A stretch of DNA of 64,000 bases, from NCBI RefSeq assembly GCF_000342165.1, contig NZ_AMRV01000009.1, positions 47,925 through 111,924 on the forward strand. The letters run 5' to 3'. The first letter of the stretch is position 1, and every line of letters starts with the position of its first letter. Both the position numbers and the translations under genes were made by a program. The stretch comes from Pacificimonas flava. Its GTDB lineage: Bacteria > Pseudomonadota > Alphaproteobacteria > Sphingomonadales > Sphingomonadaceae. The notes below the pieces were generated by a model. The model had not been told where the DNA came from and ran no database searches. It saw only the letters and a program-made list of their open reading frames with translations. Shown in pieces: positions 53,094-61,753 of this stretch.

Positions 53094-55535
53094 TCAGGAT
53101 TTCAGGGCTTCCCGAACCGTTTCCGCCACTTCGGCGACGCTGAAGGGTTTGGCGAGAAAACCGGCATCGTCGATTTCGACGGAACTGCGCAGTTGCTCCT
53201 CGGCATATCCGGACATGAAGATGATCTTCAGGCCCGGATATGTCTCCCGCGCCTTGGCGACGAGCGTCGGCCCATCCATGACGGGCATGACGACGTCCGT
53301 GACGAGAAGGTCCGGGGGCACGTCCATCGCCGCGAGCTTCTCCAGCGCCTCTTCCCCATTCTCGGCGGTAATCACATCATAGCCCTTGCGGGTGAGCGCC
53401 CGCTGTGCGACCGCCCGCACCATCGCCTCGTCTTCGGCGATCAGGATCGTGCCGCTTCCGAAGGCGATATCCTCGACCGCCCGCGCGCGGCGCTGCGCGG
53501 GCACCTCCACCGGCGCTTCCTGCGCCGGCAGGTAGATGGTGAAGGTCGTGCCTTCCCCTTCCACCGAATCGGCAAAGATGAAGCCGCCCGTCTGCTTGAC
53601 GATTCCATAGACGGTGGAGAGGCCCAGGCCGGTGCCGCGGCCAACCTCCTTCGTCGTGAAGAAGGGTTCGAATATCTTGGTCTGCACGTCCGCGGGAATG
53701 CCCGTACCCGTATCCTCGACGGCGATGGCGACGTAATCGCCGGGGGGCATTCCCTCCCGCCGCAGCCGCTTCGTTTCGAGCGGCCCCACCGCGAAGGTGC
53801 GGATGGTGAGCTCTCCGCCCGCCGGCATGGCGTCGCGCGCGTTGACGGCCAGGTTGATGATGACCTGCTCCATCTGGCCGGGGTCCGCCCGCACGGGATC
53901 GAGGCCGCGGCCATGCTCCACCTTCAGCGACACCCGCTCACCCAGCAGCCGCTTCAAGAGATGCGATAGTTCGCCGACGATGTCCGACACCTGCAGAAGC
54001 TGCGGGCGGAGCGTCTGCTGGCGCGAAAAGGCGAGCAGCTGCCGCACCAGATTGGCCGCGCGATTGGCGTTCTGGCGCACCTGGTTGATGTCGTCGAAGT
54101 CCGGATCGCCCGGTGCGTGGCGCATCATCATCAGGTCGCAATAACCGATGATCGCCGTCAGGATATTGTTGAAGTCATGCGCGACGCCGCCGGCGAGCTG
54201 GCCGACCGCCTGCATCTTCGTCGCCTGCGTAATCTGCCGTTCCAGCTTCACCTGCTCGCGGTTGTCCTTCAGCGACAGGACGACGGCAGGACCGCCGCTC
54301 CAGGGCGCACGGCCGATGGTCAGCATGACGGGATCGTCCGGCCGATGCTTCAGCCGCACGCGCAGATCGCGCACGCCCTCCGCCGCCAGCGCACGCCGCA
54401 CGAGGTTGGAAACCGGCGTCTTGTCATCGTCGCTGACCAGGTCCGAAGGATAAAGAAGCCCCTCATGATCCTCGCTGATCCCCGCCGCCGCGCGAAACGC
54501 CTCGTTCATGAAGACGAGCTGGCCGTCCCGGTCGGCCATGGCGAGGCCGATGGGAAGCACGCCCATAAGCTGCGGCAGATCGGCGGGCGGATGCTCCTCG
54601 GTCACATGCTGCGGTTCCCGTTCGCGCAGCAGGAACAGATAGGCCTCCGCCGATTCCGCGTCGGCATCCTCGGACAGCGGCAGGCGCGACAGGGCGACCG
54701 GCACGACGCGCGGCTCCATCGTCCCCGTGTCCGCCTCGACGAAGGCGCTTCCGCCGCTTTCCATGCGGATCATACCGCCAAGATTGCCGCCGACGCCGGG
54801 CGGTTGCCGCCCGATCATTTCCCGAAATGCAGCATTGCCCGCCAGCACCCGGCCGGCATCGTCGGCCATGACGCAGGCAAAGCCGGCCCGGCCGAGCCAG
54901 GTGCCGAGCAGGCCCTGCAGCATTTCGCGGACATCGTCGACGGCCTTGTCGACGCGTTCCCGCCGCAACGTCCAGAGCAGATAGTCGCGGCCCTGCTCGG
55001 CTGGCCTCACCGTCATGCGCAGACGTCGCGCCAGCCCGTCCTCCCCCGTCAGCTCCAGGTCTGCGAACCCGGTGCCGTCGCGGCGTGCGGCGGCTGCCGC
55101 GGCGCGGAGCTCGTCATGGCCCGGAATTCCGGGCGGCACGAGATCGAGAGGCGTCGGAAAGCCAGCCGCACGCAGGCCATAGGCGGCGTTTGCGGAGACG
55201 AGCCGGCCGTCGGCATCGGTGATCGCGAGCGCCACCTGCTGTGATTCGAGCGCAGCGCGAACCAGCGCCCAGTCAATGCGGCCGCCGCCCCGCTTGGCGC
55301 GGCCGAATGCGGCTGCGTAGGCGATGGTGGTGGCCGCCAGCACGACCGCCAGGAACAACGCCGCGAACTGCCAGACACCAAGCGCGTAGCCCACCAACGC
55401 TGCCGAACCGATCGCCAGAACGATGACGGCGGCCACCACCGCCCACATTCCGCGAGTCACACCCGGCAGACTGGGCCATTCGGTCGGGTCGGGCAATTGA
55501 TCCGCCCGCACCGGTACCTCTGTCGCCATTCGCAT
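53094..55535 (-). CDS. cckA: Cell-cycle hybrid histidine kinase CckA
   Basis: CckA phosphorylates CtrA through ChpT and reverses as a phosphatase under c-di-GMP. The 813-residue product has two N-terminal TM segments (about 30-75), PAS-like regions (about 95-420), a DHp domain with His453 in GGVAHDFNNILTAI, a HATPase domain (NLAVNARDAMPAGGELT, DTGTGIP, GTGLGLSTVYGI) and a C-terminal receiver with Asp747 (TDVVMPVMDG). This order and the long PAS part are diagnostic. The regulator CtrA is at 1226-1945; chpT is not in the window. MATEV at 55529 is an alternative start. Confidence 0.96.
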   Translation of the reverse strand: MRMATEVPVRADQLPDPTEWPSLPGVTRGMWAVVAAVIVLAIGSAALVGYALGVWQFAALFLAVVLAATTIAYAAAFGRAKRGGGRIDWALVRAALESQQVALAITDADGRLVSANAAYGLRAAGFPTPLDLVPPGIPGHDELRAAAAAARRDGTGFADLELTGEDGLARRLRMTVRPAEQGRDYLLWTLRRERVDKAVDDVREMLQGLLGTWLGRAGFACVMADDAGRVLAGNAAFREMIGRQPPGVGGNLGGMIRMESGGSAFVEADTGTMEPRVVPVALSRLPLSEDADAESAEAYLFLLREREPQHVTEEHPPADLPQLMGVLPIGLAMADRDGQLVFMNEAFRAAAGISEDHEGLLYPSDLVSDDDKTPVSNLVRRALAAEGVRDLRVRLKHRPDDPVMLTIGRAPWSGGPAVVLSLKDNREQVKLERQITQATKMQAVGQLAGGVAHDFNNILTAIIGYCDLMMMRHAPGDPDFDDINQVRQNANRAANLVRQLLAFSRQQTLRPQLLQVSDIVGELSHLLKRLLGERVSLKVEHGRGLDPVRADPGQMEQVIINLAVNARDAMPAGGELTIRTFAVGPLETKRLRREGMPPGDYVAIAVEDTGTGIPADVQTKIFEPFFTTKEVGRGTGLGLSTVYGIVKQTGGFIFADSVEGEGTTFTIYLPAQEAPVEVPAQRRARAVEDIAFGSGTILIAEDEAMVRAVAQRALTRKGYDVITAENGEEALEKLAAMDVPPDLLVTDVVMPVMDGPTLVAKARETYPGLKIIFMSGYAEEQLRSSVEIDDAGFLAKPFSVAEVAETVREALKS

Positions 55536-55610
55536 CCCTCTCCCAGCCGTCCTTCAAAGTGCGGCTCCGCACGTCTACGGACGTAACGCTTCTACCACCC
55601 CTCCAAAAGG

Positions 55611-55627
55611 TTAAGGCAAATGCTTAA
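55611..55627 (-). promoter_or_regulatory. TTAAG-N7-CTTAA palindrome upstream of cckA
   Basis: TTAAG (55611-55615) and CTTAA (55623-55627) form a perfect inverted repeat about 75 bases before the cckA start, in an otherwise featureless 180-base gap. It contains two TTAA half-sites with 9 bases between them, not the canonical 7 of CtrA sites, so binding by CtrA or another cell-cycle factor is only a possibility. Confidence 0.4.
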
Positions 55628-55715
55628 TGCCGCCCGCGCCCTTTGGCGAGACAGTCCAGAAATCTTTCGGTGATTGCAATATGATGACCCACGGCCTTGA
55701 CCGGCCGCGACAGGA

Positions 55716-56033
55716 TCAGCGCGGCCGGCGCTTGTCCTCCAGCATGTCGCGCGTACCGCGTCCCAGCATGCCGGCAATCTTGTCCCCCATCGCCGCCAGC
55801 ATGCCGCCGAGCGTGATGGTCACGAGAACGCGGTCCTCCAGAACCTCCATGCGCGCCGACGCGCTCTGGCCGAGGGCAGCATAATCCATCAGCATCGCGT
55901 CGCCTTCCCAGCGGTGATCCGCGCGCCCGCCCGGCAGCATGGACAGGAGTTTCGGCAGACCGTCCTCCATGCGCCGCTTCGCCTCTGCCTTCCCGAGTTT
56001 GTGCGGCACGTCCTGCTGAAACGTCTTTTCCAT
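55716..56033 (-). CDS. Polyhydroxyalkanoic acid system (PHA granule-associated) family protein
   Basis: The 105-residue protein resembles the short family annotated as polyhydroxyalkanoic acid system protein: VPHKLGKAEAKRRMEDGL at the N-terminus, a central strand-rich part with WEGDAMLMDYAALGQSASARMEVLEDRVLVTITLG in that conserved order, and a C-terminal KIAGMLGRGTRDML helix. It is cytoplasmic, with no signal peptide. Its role in PHA granules is inferred in the family, not shown, and no PHA synthase is nearby. Confidence 0.75.
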   Translation of the reverse strand: MEKTFQQDVPHKLGKAEAKRRMEDGLPKLLSMLPGGRADHRWEGDAMLMDYAALGQSASARMEVLEDRVLVTITLGGMLAAMGDKIAGMLGRGTRDMLEDKRRPR

Positions 56034-56046
56034 GACACGGAAGATG

Positions 56047-56080
56047 GCCCGGGCGTCTTATCTTTGCAAGACGCCCGGGC
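56047..56080. terminator. Strong 13-bp hairpin between DUF1428 and PHA-family genes
   Basis: GCCCGGGCGTCTT (56047-56059) and its exact complement (56068-56080) form a 13-bp stem with an 8-base loop. No T run follows on either strand, so it may be a transcript-stabilising or weak termination structure. Confidence 0.5.
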
Positions 56081-56106
56081 GATCTGGTGTGATGAGCCTG
56101 AACCGG

Positions 56107-56463
56107 TCAGCGGCTGGTCTGCCAGATCGGCTCGAAGCCGCCCCAGAACATGCGCTTGCCGTCGAAGGGCATGTCGCCCGGCATCTGCATGTCCGGGTCG
56201 GACTGCATGGCGGCGGCCGCCTTGTCGCAGGTTTCGCGGTCGGGCCATATGATCCAGGAGAACACGACGGTTTCGCCCTCTTCGGCCTTCACGGCACGGT
56301 GGAAGTCTGTGGTCTCACCCTTGGGAAGGTCGACACCCCACGCTTCCATGGTCTCGATCGCCCCATGCTTCTTCAGGTACGACCAGAAGGATTCCGCCAT
56401 CTCACGGTACGCCGCCTTCTTCGTTTCCGGCACGGGCAACACGAAGCCTTGAACATAGGTCAT
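56107..56463 (-). CDS. DUF1428-family protein
   Basis: The 118-residue protein has the DUF1428 pattern: TYVQGFVLPVPETKKAAYREMA, HGAIETMEAWGVDLPKGETTDF and the C-terminal MPFDGKRMFWGGFEPI. It is a dimeric ferredoxin-like fold of the dimeric alpha-beta barrel type in known structures; no enzymatic role is established. It is the fourth gene in a minus-strand run with SRPBCC and VOC proteins. Confidence 0.92.
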   Translation of the reverse strand: MTYVQGFVLPVPETKKAAYREMAESFWSYLKKHGAIETMEAWGVDLPKGETTDFHRAVKAEEGETVVFSWIIWPDRETCDKAAAAMQSDPDMQMPGDMPFDGKRMFWGGFEPIWQTSR

Positions 56464-56511
56464 GGTTAAGCCTCTCCTTCCTCCTCATTGAAATCGGCAT
56501 GGGGCCACATT

Positions 56512-56967
56512 TCAGCGCCCCTCCGCAAGAGCCGCAAGTTGCTCAGCGACTGCGGTCCAGCCGGGCTCGAACCCCATCTCCCGATGCTGCGTCAACGCAG
56601 CCGCGTCCCAGTGGCGGGCAGCAGCGGTGTAGCGCGTTCCGGTCCCCTCCGGCTCGAACCGGAAATCCGCGACCATCATGAACCCGGATTGCGGGATCCA
56701 TCCGGCGGAAAGGGTCGTGGTGAAAACGATGCGCCGTCCGGGCTCCACCTCCAGAAAGACGCTTTCGCCCGTCTCCGCTTCGCCCTCCGGCCCGCGCATC
56801 GTACTTGCGAAACGGCCACCGGCGCGCAGGTCCATCTCCTCGACGTGGGTCGTCCACGGACGCGGCGCCCACCAGTCGGCAAGGCGGCCGACCCAGATGT
56901 CGAACACGCGCTGCGGTGAGGCGTCGATGTAACGCGTGACCCTGAGCTCATGCGGCGAGGTGCCCAT
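56512..56967 (-). CDS. SRPBCC (AHSA1/START-like) protein
   Basis: The 151-residue product fits the AHSA1-type SRPBCC fold: VTRYIDASPQRVFDIWV at the N-terminus, an ADWWAPRPWTT loop, FLEVEPGRRIVFTTTL in the middle and the C-terminal helix GWTAVAEQLAALAEG. The family forms hydrophobic ligand-binding cavities. It starts 2 bases after the PhnB-like stop codon, so it is in the same transcript. Confidence 0.9.
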   Translation of the reverse strand: MGTSPHELRVTRYIDASPQRVFDIWVGRLADWWAPRPWTTHVEEMDLRAGGRFASTMRGPEGEAETGESVFLEVEPGRRIVFTTTLSAGWIPQSGFMMVADFRFEPEGTGTRYTAAARHWDAAALTQHREMGFEPGWTAVAEQLAALAEGR

Positions 56968-56969
56968 GA

Positions 56970-57464
56970 CTATTCTCCTCGCGCGGCCCGTTCCAGCGCT
57001 GCAATCTCGATCTTTACCATGGTCATCATGGCCTCGAAGCTACGCTTTGCCACGTCCTTGTCAGAACTTGAGTTGAGTTCCAGAAGGCGCTTCGGCGTGA
57101 TCTGCCAGCGCAGGCCGAAACGGTCCTTCAGCCAGCCGCAGGCGACCGGTTCGCCGCCGCCCTCGATCAGCCCGTCCCAAAGCCGATCGATTTCTTCCTG
57201 CGTGTCGCAGGTCAGCATGATGGACACGCTGTCGTTGAATTCGGCATGCCCCTCTGCCGGTCCGCCGTTCATGGCAATGAAGGGCCGGCCGTTCAGCGTG
57301 AAGTCTACGGTGATCAGGCTGCCGGCCTTCGGTCCCGGCGTATCGGCGGGTGCGTGAAGCCGGTCGCCGAGGGCGGAATTCGGGACCAGCGATGTATAAA
57401 GCGTCGCGGCCTCCTCGGCCTGTCCGTCGAACCACAAGAAGGTGATGGGTTCGGAAATGGTCAT
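56970..57464 (-). CDS. PhnB-like VOC-family protein
   Basis: The 164-residue product is of the PhnB/3-demethylubiquinone methyltransferase-like VOC type: ITFLWFDGQAEEAATLYTSLVPNS, FTLNGRPFIAMNGGP and GWLKDRFGLRWQITP (FGxxWQI is diagnostic). No catalytic activity is assured. The start at 57464 overlaps the upstream VOC gene by 4 bp (ATGA). Confidence 0.92.
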   Translation of the reverse strand: MTISEPITFLWFDGQAEEAATLYTSLVPNSALGDRLHAPADTPGPKAGSLITVDFTLNGRPFIAMNGGPAEGHAEFNDSVSIMLTCDTQEEIDRLWDGLIEGGGEPVACGWLKDRFGLRWQITPKRLLELNSSSDKDVAKRSFEAMMTMVKIEIAALERAARGE

Positions 57465-58258
57465 GATGCATCTCCCTTGGGGCCGGCCACCAGGGCAAAG
57501 GCGGCTCCCTGCGGATCGATGCCGTTCAGGATCCATGCGCCACCGGGGACCTCCATCGGCCCGCTCGTGACCGTGCCGCCATTTGCCTCGACGGAGGCCT
57601 TGGCGGCGTCGATATCGGGAACCGTGAAATAGAACTGCCAGACCGGCGGCCCCGACCAATCGGAACCGGCCGTCATCATCGCGCCGGCTGCCATGTCCTC
57701 GCCCGGCGCCGCGGCGGTCCAGCCGAACATCTGGTAGATGCCCATTTCCCCCATATCCATGCGGTCCACCTCGGCCCAGCCGAACTCGCCCGTGTAGAAC
57801 GACCAAGCCGCGCCCCGGTCGGTCGTCATCAATTCGTGCCAGCCGATCTGGCCGGGCGTCATCTGGTGCGGAGCTTCTCCCGGCAGTCCCTCCGGTTGGA
57901 ACAGTCCAAGGACGACACCCTGCGGATCGGCGATCATCGCCATGCGCCCGACCCCCGGAATGGCTTCGGGTTCGACATGCACGGCAGCGCCGGCGCCCTT
58001 GGCGGAGGTTAGAGCCTCGCTCAAATCCTCAACCCAGATCTGTCCCAACCAGACCGGCCCGGCACCCTTGGCGCTTTCCGGGATTGTGAAGATGCCGGCA
58101 GCGGGGCCGCTATCAGCGGACATCAGCGTGTAGCGCATCTGGCTCTGCCCGGAGTCCGAAGCCGTCCACCCGACCACCTGCGCATAAAAGGCCTCGGCCG
58201 CGTCCATGTCGGTCGTCATCAGCTCGTACCAGATGAACGATCCGGGTGCCTTTGCCAT
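57461..58258 (-). CDS. Two-domain VOC-family (glyoxalase-like) protein
   Basis: The 265-residue protein contains two VOC repeats: FIWYELMTTDMDAAEAFY near residue 8 and IGWHELMTTDRGAAWSFY near residue 138, each ending in a predicted strand with DPQG (residues about 112 and 255). Such proteins bind metal in a shared cleft and act as glyoxalases, dioxygenases or drug binders. GGAGGAGGTGGAG precedes the start. It is divergent from an HxlR-type regulator with a palindrome between them. Confidence 0.88.
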   Translation of the reverse strand: MAKAPGSFIWYELMTTDMDAAEAFYAQVVGWTASDSGQSQMRYTLMSADSGPAAGIFTIPESAKGAGPVWLGQIWVEDLSEALTSAKGAGAAVHVEPEAIPGVGRMAMIADPQGVVLGLFQPEGLPGEAPHQMTPGQIGWHELMTTDRGAAWSFYTGEFGWAEVDRMDMGEMGIYQMFGWTAAAPGEDMAAGAMMTAGSDWSGPPVWQFYFTVPDIDAAKASVEANGGTVTSGPMEVPGGAWILNGIDPQGAAFALVAGPKGDAS

Positions 58259-58279
58259 AGCTCCACCTCCTCCCGCGTG

Positions 58280-59038
58280 ATGATTCGACTCGTCACTCGC
58301 CTCGGGGTTGATGATAAGCGGCCTAGGTTCTATTTTACAACCTATTCGTTAGAACTTTTAAGCACGGAGGCTCAAACGTCTGAACTTAAAAAAAAACGGC
58401 GTTACGACGACGCCTGCGCCGCCGCTCATGCCATGGATCTGGTGGGGGAACGCTGGGCGCTGCCCGTGGCGAGAGAGTTGATGTTGGGGCCGAAGCGCTT
58501 TGCCGATTTGAAGCGGGCTATGCCGGGCATCAGTGCGCCGGTCCTGTCGCAGCGCCTGAAGGATCTGGAAGAGGTCGGCGTGCTCGTGCGAGAAACCATG
58601 GGTCCGCCCGTATCGGCACAAGTGTATCGGCTGACCGAATGGGGGTTGGAGCTCGAGGGCGTGCTGCAGGCGCTTGGCAATTGGGCAGTGAAGTCGCCGT
58701 TTCGCGATCCCGATGCGCCGATGGCCGTCACGTCGCTGATCCTGTCGCTGCGGACGATGTTCTCGGCCGAGGCGGCGGCAGAGATGGCGGCCCGCATCCA
58801 GCTCGTCTTGGATGGCGAGCCATTTCGTATGCTTATCGAGAATGGCACGCTGGAAATCGACCGGGGCACCGAGCCGTCCGCCGATGCCGCGCTGGCGGGA
58901 ACGCCTGACGCAATCGTCGCCTTCGTCTACAATGATATACCGCTAGACAGGCTCGAGCGGGCCGGCGGCCTGTCGGCGTCCGGCGACCGCAGGATCATTG
59001 CAGCCCTTCCCTCGATATTCGCGCTCCTTTCGGGCTAG
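58280..59038 (+). CDS. HxlR-type transcriptional regulator with SCP2-like C-terminal domain; start unclear
   Basis: The conserved part begins [37 protein letters not shown], a classic HxlR winged-helix, with [18 protein letters not shown] as the recognition region, and continues into a C-terminal alpha/beta domain of SCP2-like type (about the last 90 residues). The homology starts near 58388, but no ATG, GTG or TTG lies near it in frame. ATG 58280 has no Shine-Dalgarno and would place the palindrome inside the gene. GGAGG at 58366-58370 sits 9 bases before a CTG at 58380, which is out of frame across a run of nine A residues. Confidence 0.85.
   Translation: MIRLVTRLGVDDKRPRFYFTTYSLELLSTEAQTSELKKKRRYDDACAAAHAMDLVGERWALPVARELMLGPKRFADLKRAMPGISAPVLSQRLKDLEEVGVLVRETMGPPVSAQVYRLTEWGLELEGVLQALGNWAVKSPFRDPDAPMAVTSLILSLRTMFSAEAAAEMAARIQLVLDGEPFRMLIENGTLEIDRGTEPSADAALAGTPDAIVAFVYNDIPLDRLERAGGLSASGDRRIIAALPSIFALLSG
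58325..58343. promoter_or_regulatory. AGGTT-N9-AACCT palindrome, candidate HxlR operator
   Basis: AGGTT (58325-58329) and AACCT (58339-58343) form an inverted repeat around an AT-rich centre in the divergent region between the VOC gene and the HxlR-type gene. HxlR/MarR-like winged-helix dimers bind such palindromes. Its role is inferred from position and symmetry. Confidence 0.5.
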
Positions 59039-60519
59039 GCCAAAGCCTTTTTCAGCAGATCGTTGACCACGGCCGGATTGGCCTGGCCCTTCGTCGCCTT
59101 CATGGTCTGACCGACGAAAAAGCCGAACAGCTTGTCCTTGCCGCCGCGATACTCGGCGACCTTGTCGGCATTGGCCTCCAGCACCTTGGCGATCTCCGCC
59201 TCGATAGCGCCGGTGTCCGACACCTGCTTCATGCCGCGTTCCTCGACGATCTTCGCCGGATCGTCGCCCGTTTCCACCATGATGGCAAAGACGTCCTTCG
59301 CAAGCCGCCCCGACAGCGTGCCATCACCGATCAGCGCCAGCAGTTCCGCGCCCTGAGCCGCGGAAATGGGGCTGTCGGTAATGCTTCGCCCGGCGGCGTT
59401 CAGGGCGCCGAACAGGTCGCCAATGATCCAGTTCGCGGCGGCCTTCCCGATGTCGGCGGCCTCCTTCTCCTGTTTCAGCGCCGTCTCGTTCAGCAGCAGC
59501 TCGAAATAGGCCGCGGTTTCCTGATCCGCCGTCAGCACGCCGGCATTATAGGGGCTGATGCCAAGCTGCTCGATATAGCGGATGCGCTTCGTATCCGGCA
59601 GTTCGGGCAGGTCCTTGCGGCACGCCTCGATAAAGGCGTCATCGAATTCCAGCGGCAACAGGTCGGGATCGGGGAAGTAGCGATAATCATGCGCCTCCTC
59701 CTTCGACCGCAGCGGCCGCGTTTCCATGCGCGCGGGATCGAACAGGCGGGTCTCCTGATCGACGGTGCCGCCTGCCTCCAGCACCTCCACCTGCCGCTGC
59801 GCCTCATATGCGATGGCCGCCTCCACGAAGCGGACGGAGTTCACATTCTTGCACTCGGTGCGCGTGCCCAGCCCCTCGCCGGGTCGGCGAACCGAGACGT
59901 TGACGTCGGCCCGCATCGACCCCTGATCCATGTTGCCGTCGCAAGACCCGACATAGCGCAGGATGGAGCGCAGTTTCCGCACATAGGCCCCCGCTTCCGC
60001 CGGGGAACGCATGTCAGGCTTTGACACGATTTCCATCAGCGCGACGCCCGACCGGTTCAGGTCGACGAAGCTGTAATCCTTATGCTGGTCGTGCATCGAC
60101 TTGCCCGCATCCTGCTCCAGATGGATGCGCTCGACGCCGATATCCTTGGTGGCGCCCTCCTCAGGCTCCACGGTGATGACGCCCTCGCCGACAATGGGGT
60201 GCGCGAACTGGCTGATCTGGTAGCCTTGCGGCAGATCGGCATAAAAATAATTCTTGCGGTCGAAGCGTGACCATTTGTTGATTTCGCAGTTCAGCGCGAC
60301 ACCCGTGCGCACCGCCTGACGCACCGCCTCTCCGTTAATGACCGGCAACATGCCCGGCATGGCCGCATCGACCAGGCTGACCTGCGTGTTCGGTTCTGCA
60401 CCGAAAGCCGTCGCGGCGCCGGAGAACAGCTTCGCCTTTGTCGTCACCTGGGCGTGAACCTCAAGACCGATGACGACTTCCCACTCGCCGGTTTCGCCAT
60501 GGATTCGGTAATCGCTCAT
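59035..60519 (-). CDS. gatB: Asp-tRNA(Asn)/Glu-tRNA(Gln) amidotransferase subunit B
   Basis: GatB binds the misacylated tRNA and phosphorylates its side chain for amidation. The 494-residue protein has [29 protein letters not shown], the [19 protein letters not shown] core and the YqeY-like C-terminal tail domain ([14 protein letters not shown]). The start 60519 gives [18 protein letters not shown]; the extension to 60603 is not supported. It overlaps the HxlR-type gene's end by 4 bp. GatA and GatC are 1.2-3 kb away, separated by a permease on the other strand. Confidence 0.97.
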   Translation of the reverse strand: MSDYRIHGETGEWEVVIGLEVHAQVTTKAKLFSGAATAFGAEPNTQVSLVDAAMPGMLPVINGEAVRQAVRTGVALNCEINKWSRFDRKNYFYADLPQGYQISQFAHPIVGEGVITVEPEEGATKDIGVERIHLEQDAGKSMHDQHKDYSFVDLNRSGVALMEIVSKPDMRSPAEAGAYVRKLRSILRYVGSCDGNMDQGSMRADVNVSVRRPGEGLGTRTECKNVNSVRFVEAAIAYEAQRQVEVLEAGGTVDQETRLFDPARMETRPLRSKEEAHDYRYFPDPDLLPLEFDDAFIEACRKDLPELPDTKRIRYIEQLGISPYNAGVLTADQETAAYFELLLNETALKQEKEAADIGKAAANWIIGDLFGALNAAGRSITDSPISAAQGAELLALIGDGTLSGRLAKDVFAIMVETGDDPAKIVEERGMKQVSDTGAIEAEIAKVLEANADKVAEYRGGKDKLFGFFVGQTMKATKGQANPAVVNDLLKKALA

Positions 60520-60661
60520 CGTCCGCAAACTCTTTTCATCCTGGGGAGCCAATTGGCTGCATGTCTGTTGCCTCCCATACAAAGCGAAGCGGGCGGCGAA
60601 CAAGCCGCGCCATCATAAAAAGACGGCGCGCTTCCTACGGCGCGCGGAAAAGGGAGTGCCC

Positions 60662-61750
60662 ATGACGGACGGACGCGCGGCGGAGCACGGGGACGAGCGG
60701 CCCGGCCGCAAGCCTGTTCATAACGGCGTCACGGCGGACCTGCCGCGATTTGCCATCCGCATCGTCGCCGCCATCGCGCTGTTCGGACTCGCCTGGCTGC
60801 TCTGGCGCCTGCACGACGTCCTCCTTCTCCTCTTCGCGGCCGTCCTGATCGCGGTCATCCTGCACGCGGCGGCGGGGGCGATCCGCCGGTTCCTGCCGAT
60901 ACCGGAGGGCGCGGCGCTGGCGCTCGCGGGCATCCTCATCCTCGCCTTTGCCAGCTTCTCGGCCGCCATCTTCGGGCGAGAGGTCAGCCGCCAGCTAAGC
61001 AGTCTGGGCGACATCCTGCCCGGCGCTCTTGAGGCGCTGCGCGACTGGATCGGCGCTGACCGGGCACAGGCGCTGCAGGATCAGCTCATGCCGTCGGGAA
61101 CCACCCTGGCGGGATGGGCGGAGCAGGTCTTTGCGATTTCGACGGGGGTCCTGTCCGCCCTCGTTCTCGCCATTGTCGGCGGCGTTTATCTTGCCGCGAA
61201 TCCAGATCTCTATCGGCGCGGCGCGCTACGGCTGCTACCACGCGGCGCGCGCCCGGCCGTGCGGGATTTTTTCGATCACACCGGTATCGCCATGAAGCGT
61301 TGGCTGTTTGCGCGGCTATCCGCCATGCTCGTCATCGGCGTCATCACCTATGCGGGTCTTACCGTTATCGGTGTCCCTTCCGCCCTCGCGCTCGGTCTCA
61401 TCGCCGGAATTCTGGAGTTCGTTCCGTTCGCAGGCCCCATCCTCGCGGCGGTTCCGGCCCTGTTACTGGCGCTGACGGTCGGGCACTCGACCTTCTTCCT
61501 GACCGCCGGCCTGTATCTCGGGATCCAACAGATTGAGGGCAATCTGCTGACGCCGCTGTTCCTCAAACAGGCCGTCGACCTGCCCCCCGCCGTAACGCTG
61601 TTCACCCTTTTCATCTTTGGCGCGATGTTCGGCGTGGTCGGCGTGCTCCTCGCCGGCCCGCTGACCGTCGTCGCCTATATCGCCGTGCGCTCGCTATGGA
61701 TGGAGCGTGCGTTGGAGGAGGATGTCACCTACGCCGCGGAAGAGGACTGA
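60662..61750 (+). CDS. AI-2E/PerM-family membrane transporter
   Basis: The 362-residue product has about eight TM segments (clusters at about 33-75, 80-100, 155-180, 215-265, 270-300, 310-340) and the family hallmark GILEFVPFAGPILAAVPA followed by IQQIEGNLLTPLFLKQAVDLPP. Members export or exchange small molecules; substrates are rarely known. It sits between gatB and gatCA and converges on gatA with 3 bases between. Confidence 0.9.
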   Translation: MTDGRAAEHGDERPGRKPVHNGVTADLPRFAIRIVAAIALFGLAWLLWRLHDVLLLLFAAVLIAVILHAAAGAIRRFLPIPEGAALALAGILILAFASFSAAIFGREVSRQLSSLGDILPGALEALRDWIGADRAQALQDQLMPSGTTLAGWAEQVFAISTGVLSALVLAIVGGVYLAANPDLYRRGALRLLPRGARPAVRDFFDHTGIAMKRWLFARLSAMLVIGVITYAGLTVIGVPSALALGLIAGILEFVPFAGPILAAVPALLLALTVGHSTFFLTAGLYLGIQQIEGNLLTPLFLKQAVDLPPAVTLFTLFIFGAMFGVVGVLLAGPLTVVAYIAVRSLWMERALEEDVTYAAEED

Positions 61751-61753
61751 GGC

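Noticed and set aside
55611..55627. Canonical CtrA box before cckA
   Set aside because: The spacing between TTAA cores is 9, not 7, so it is listed only as a palindrome of uncertain role.
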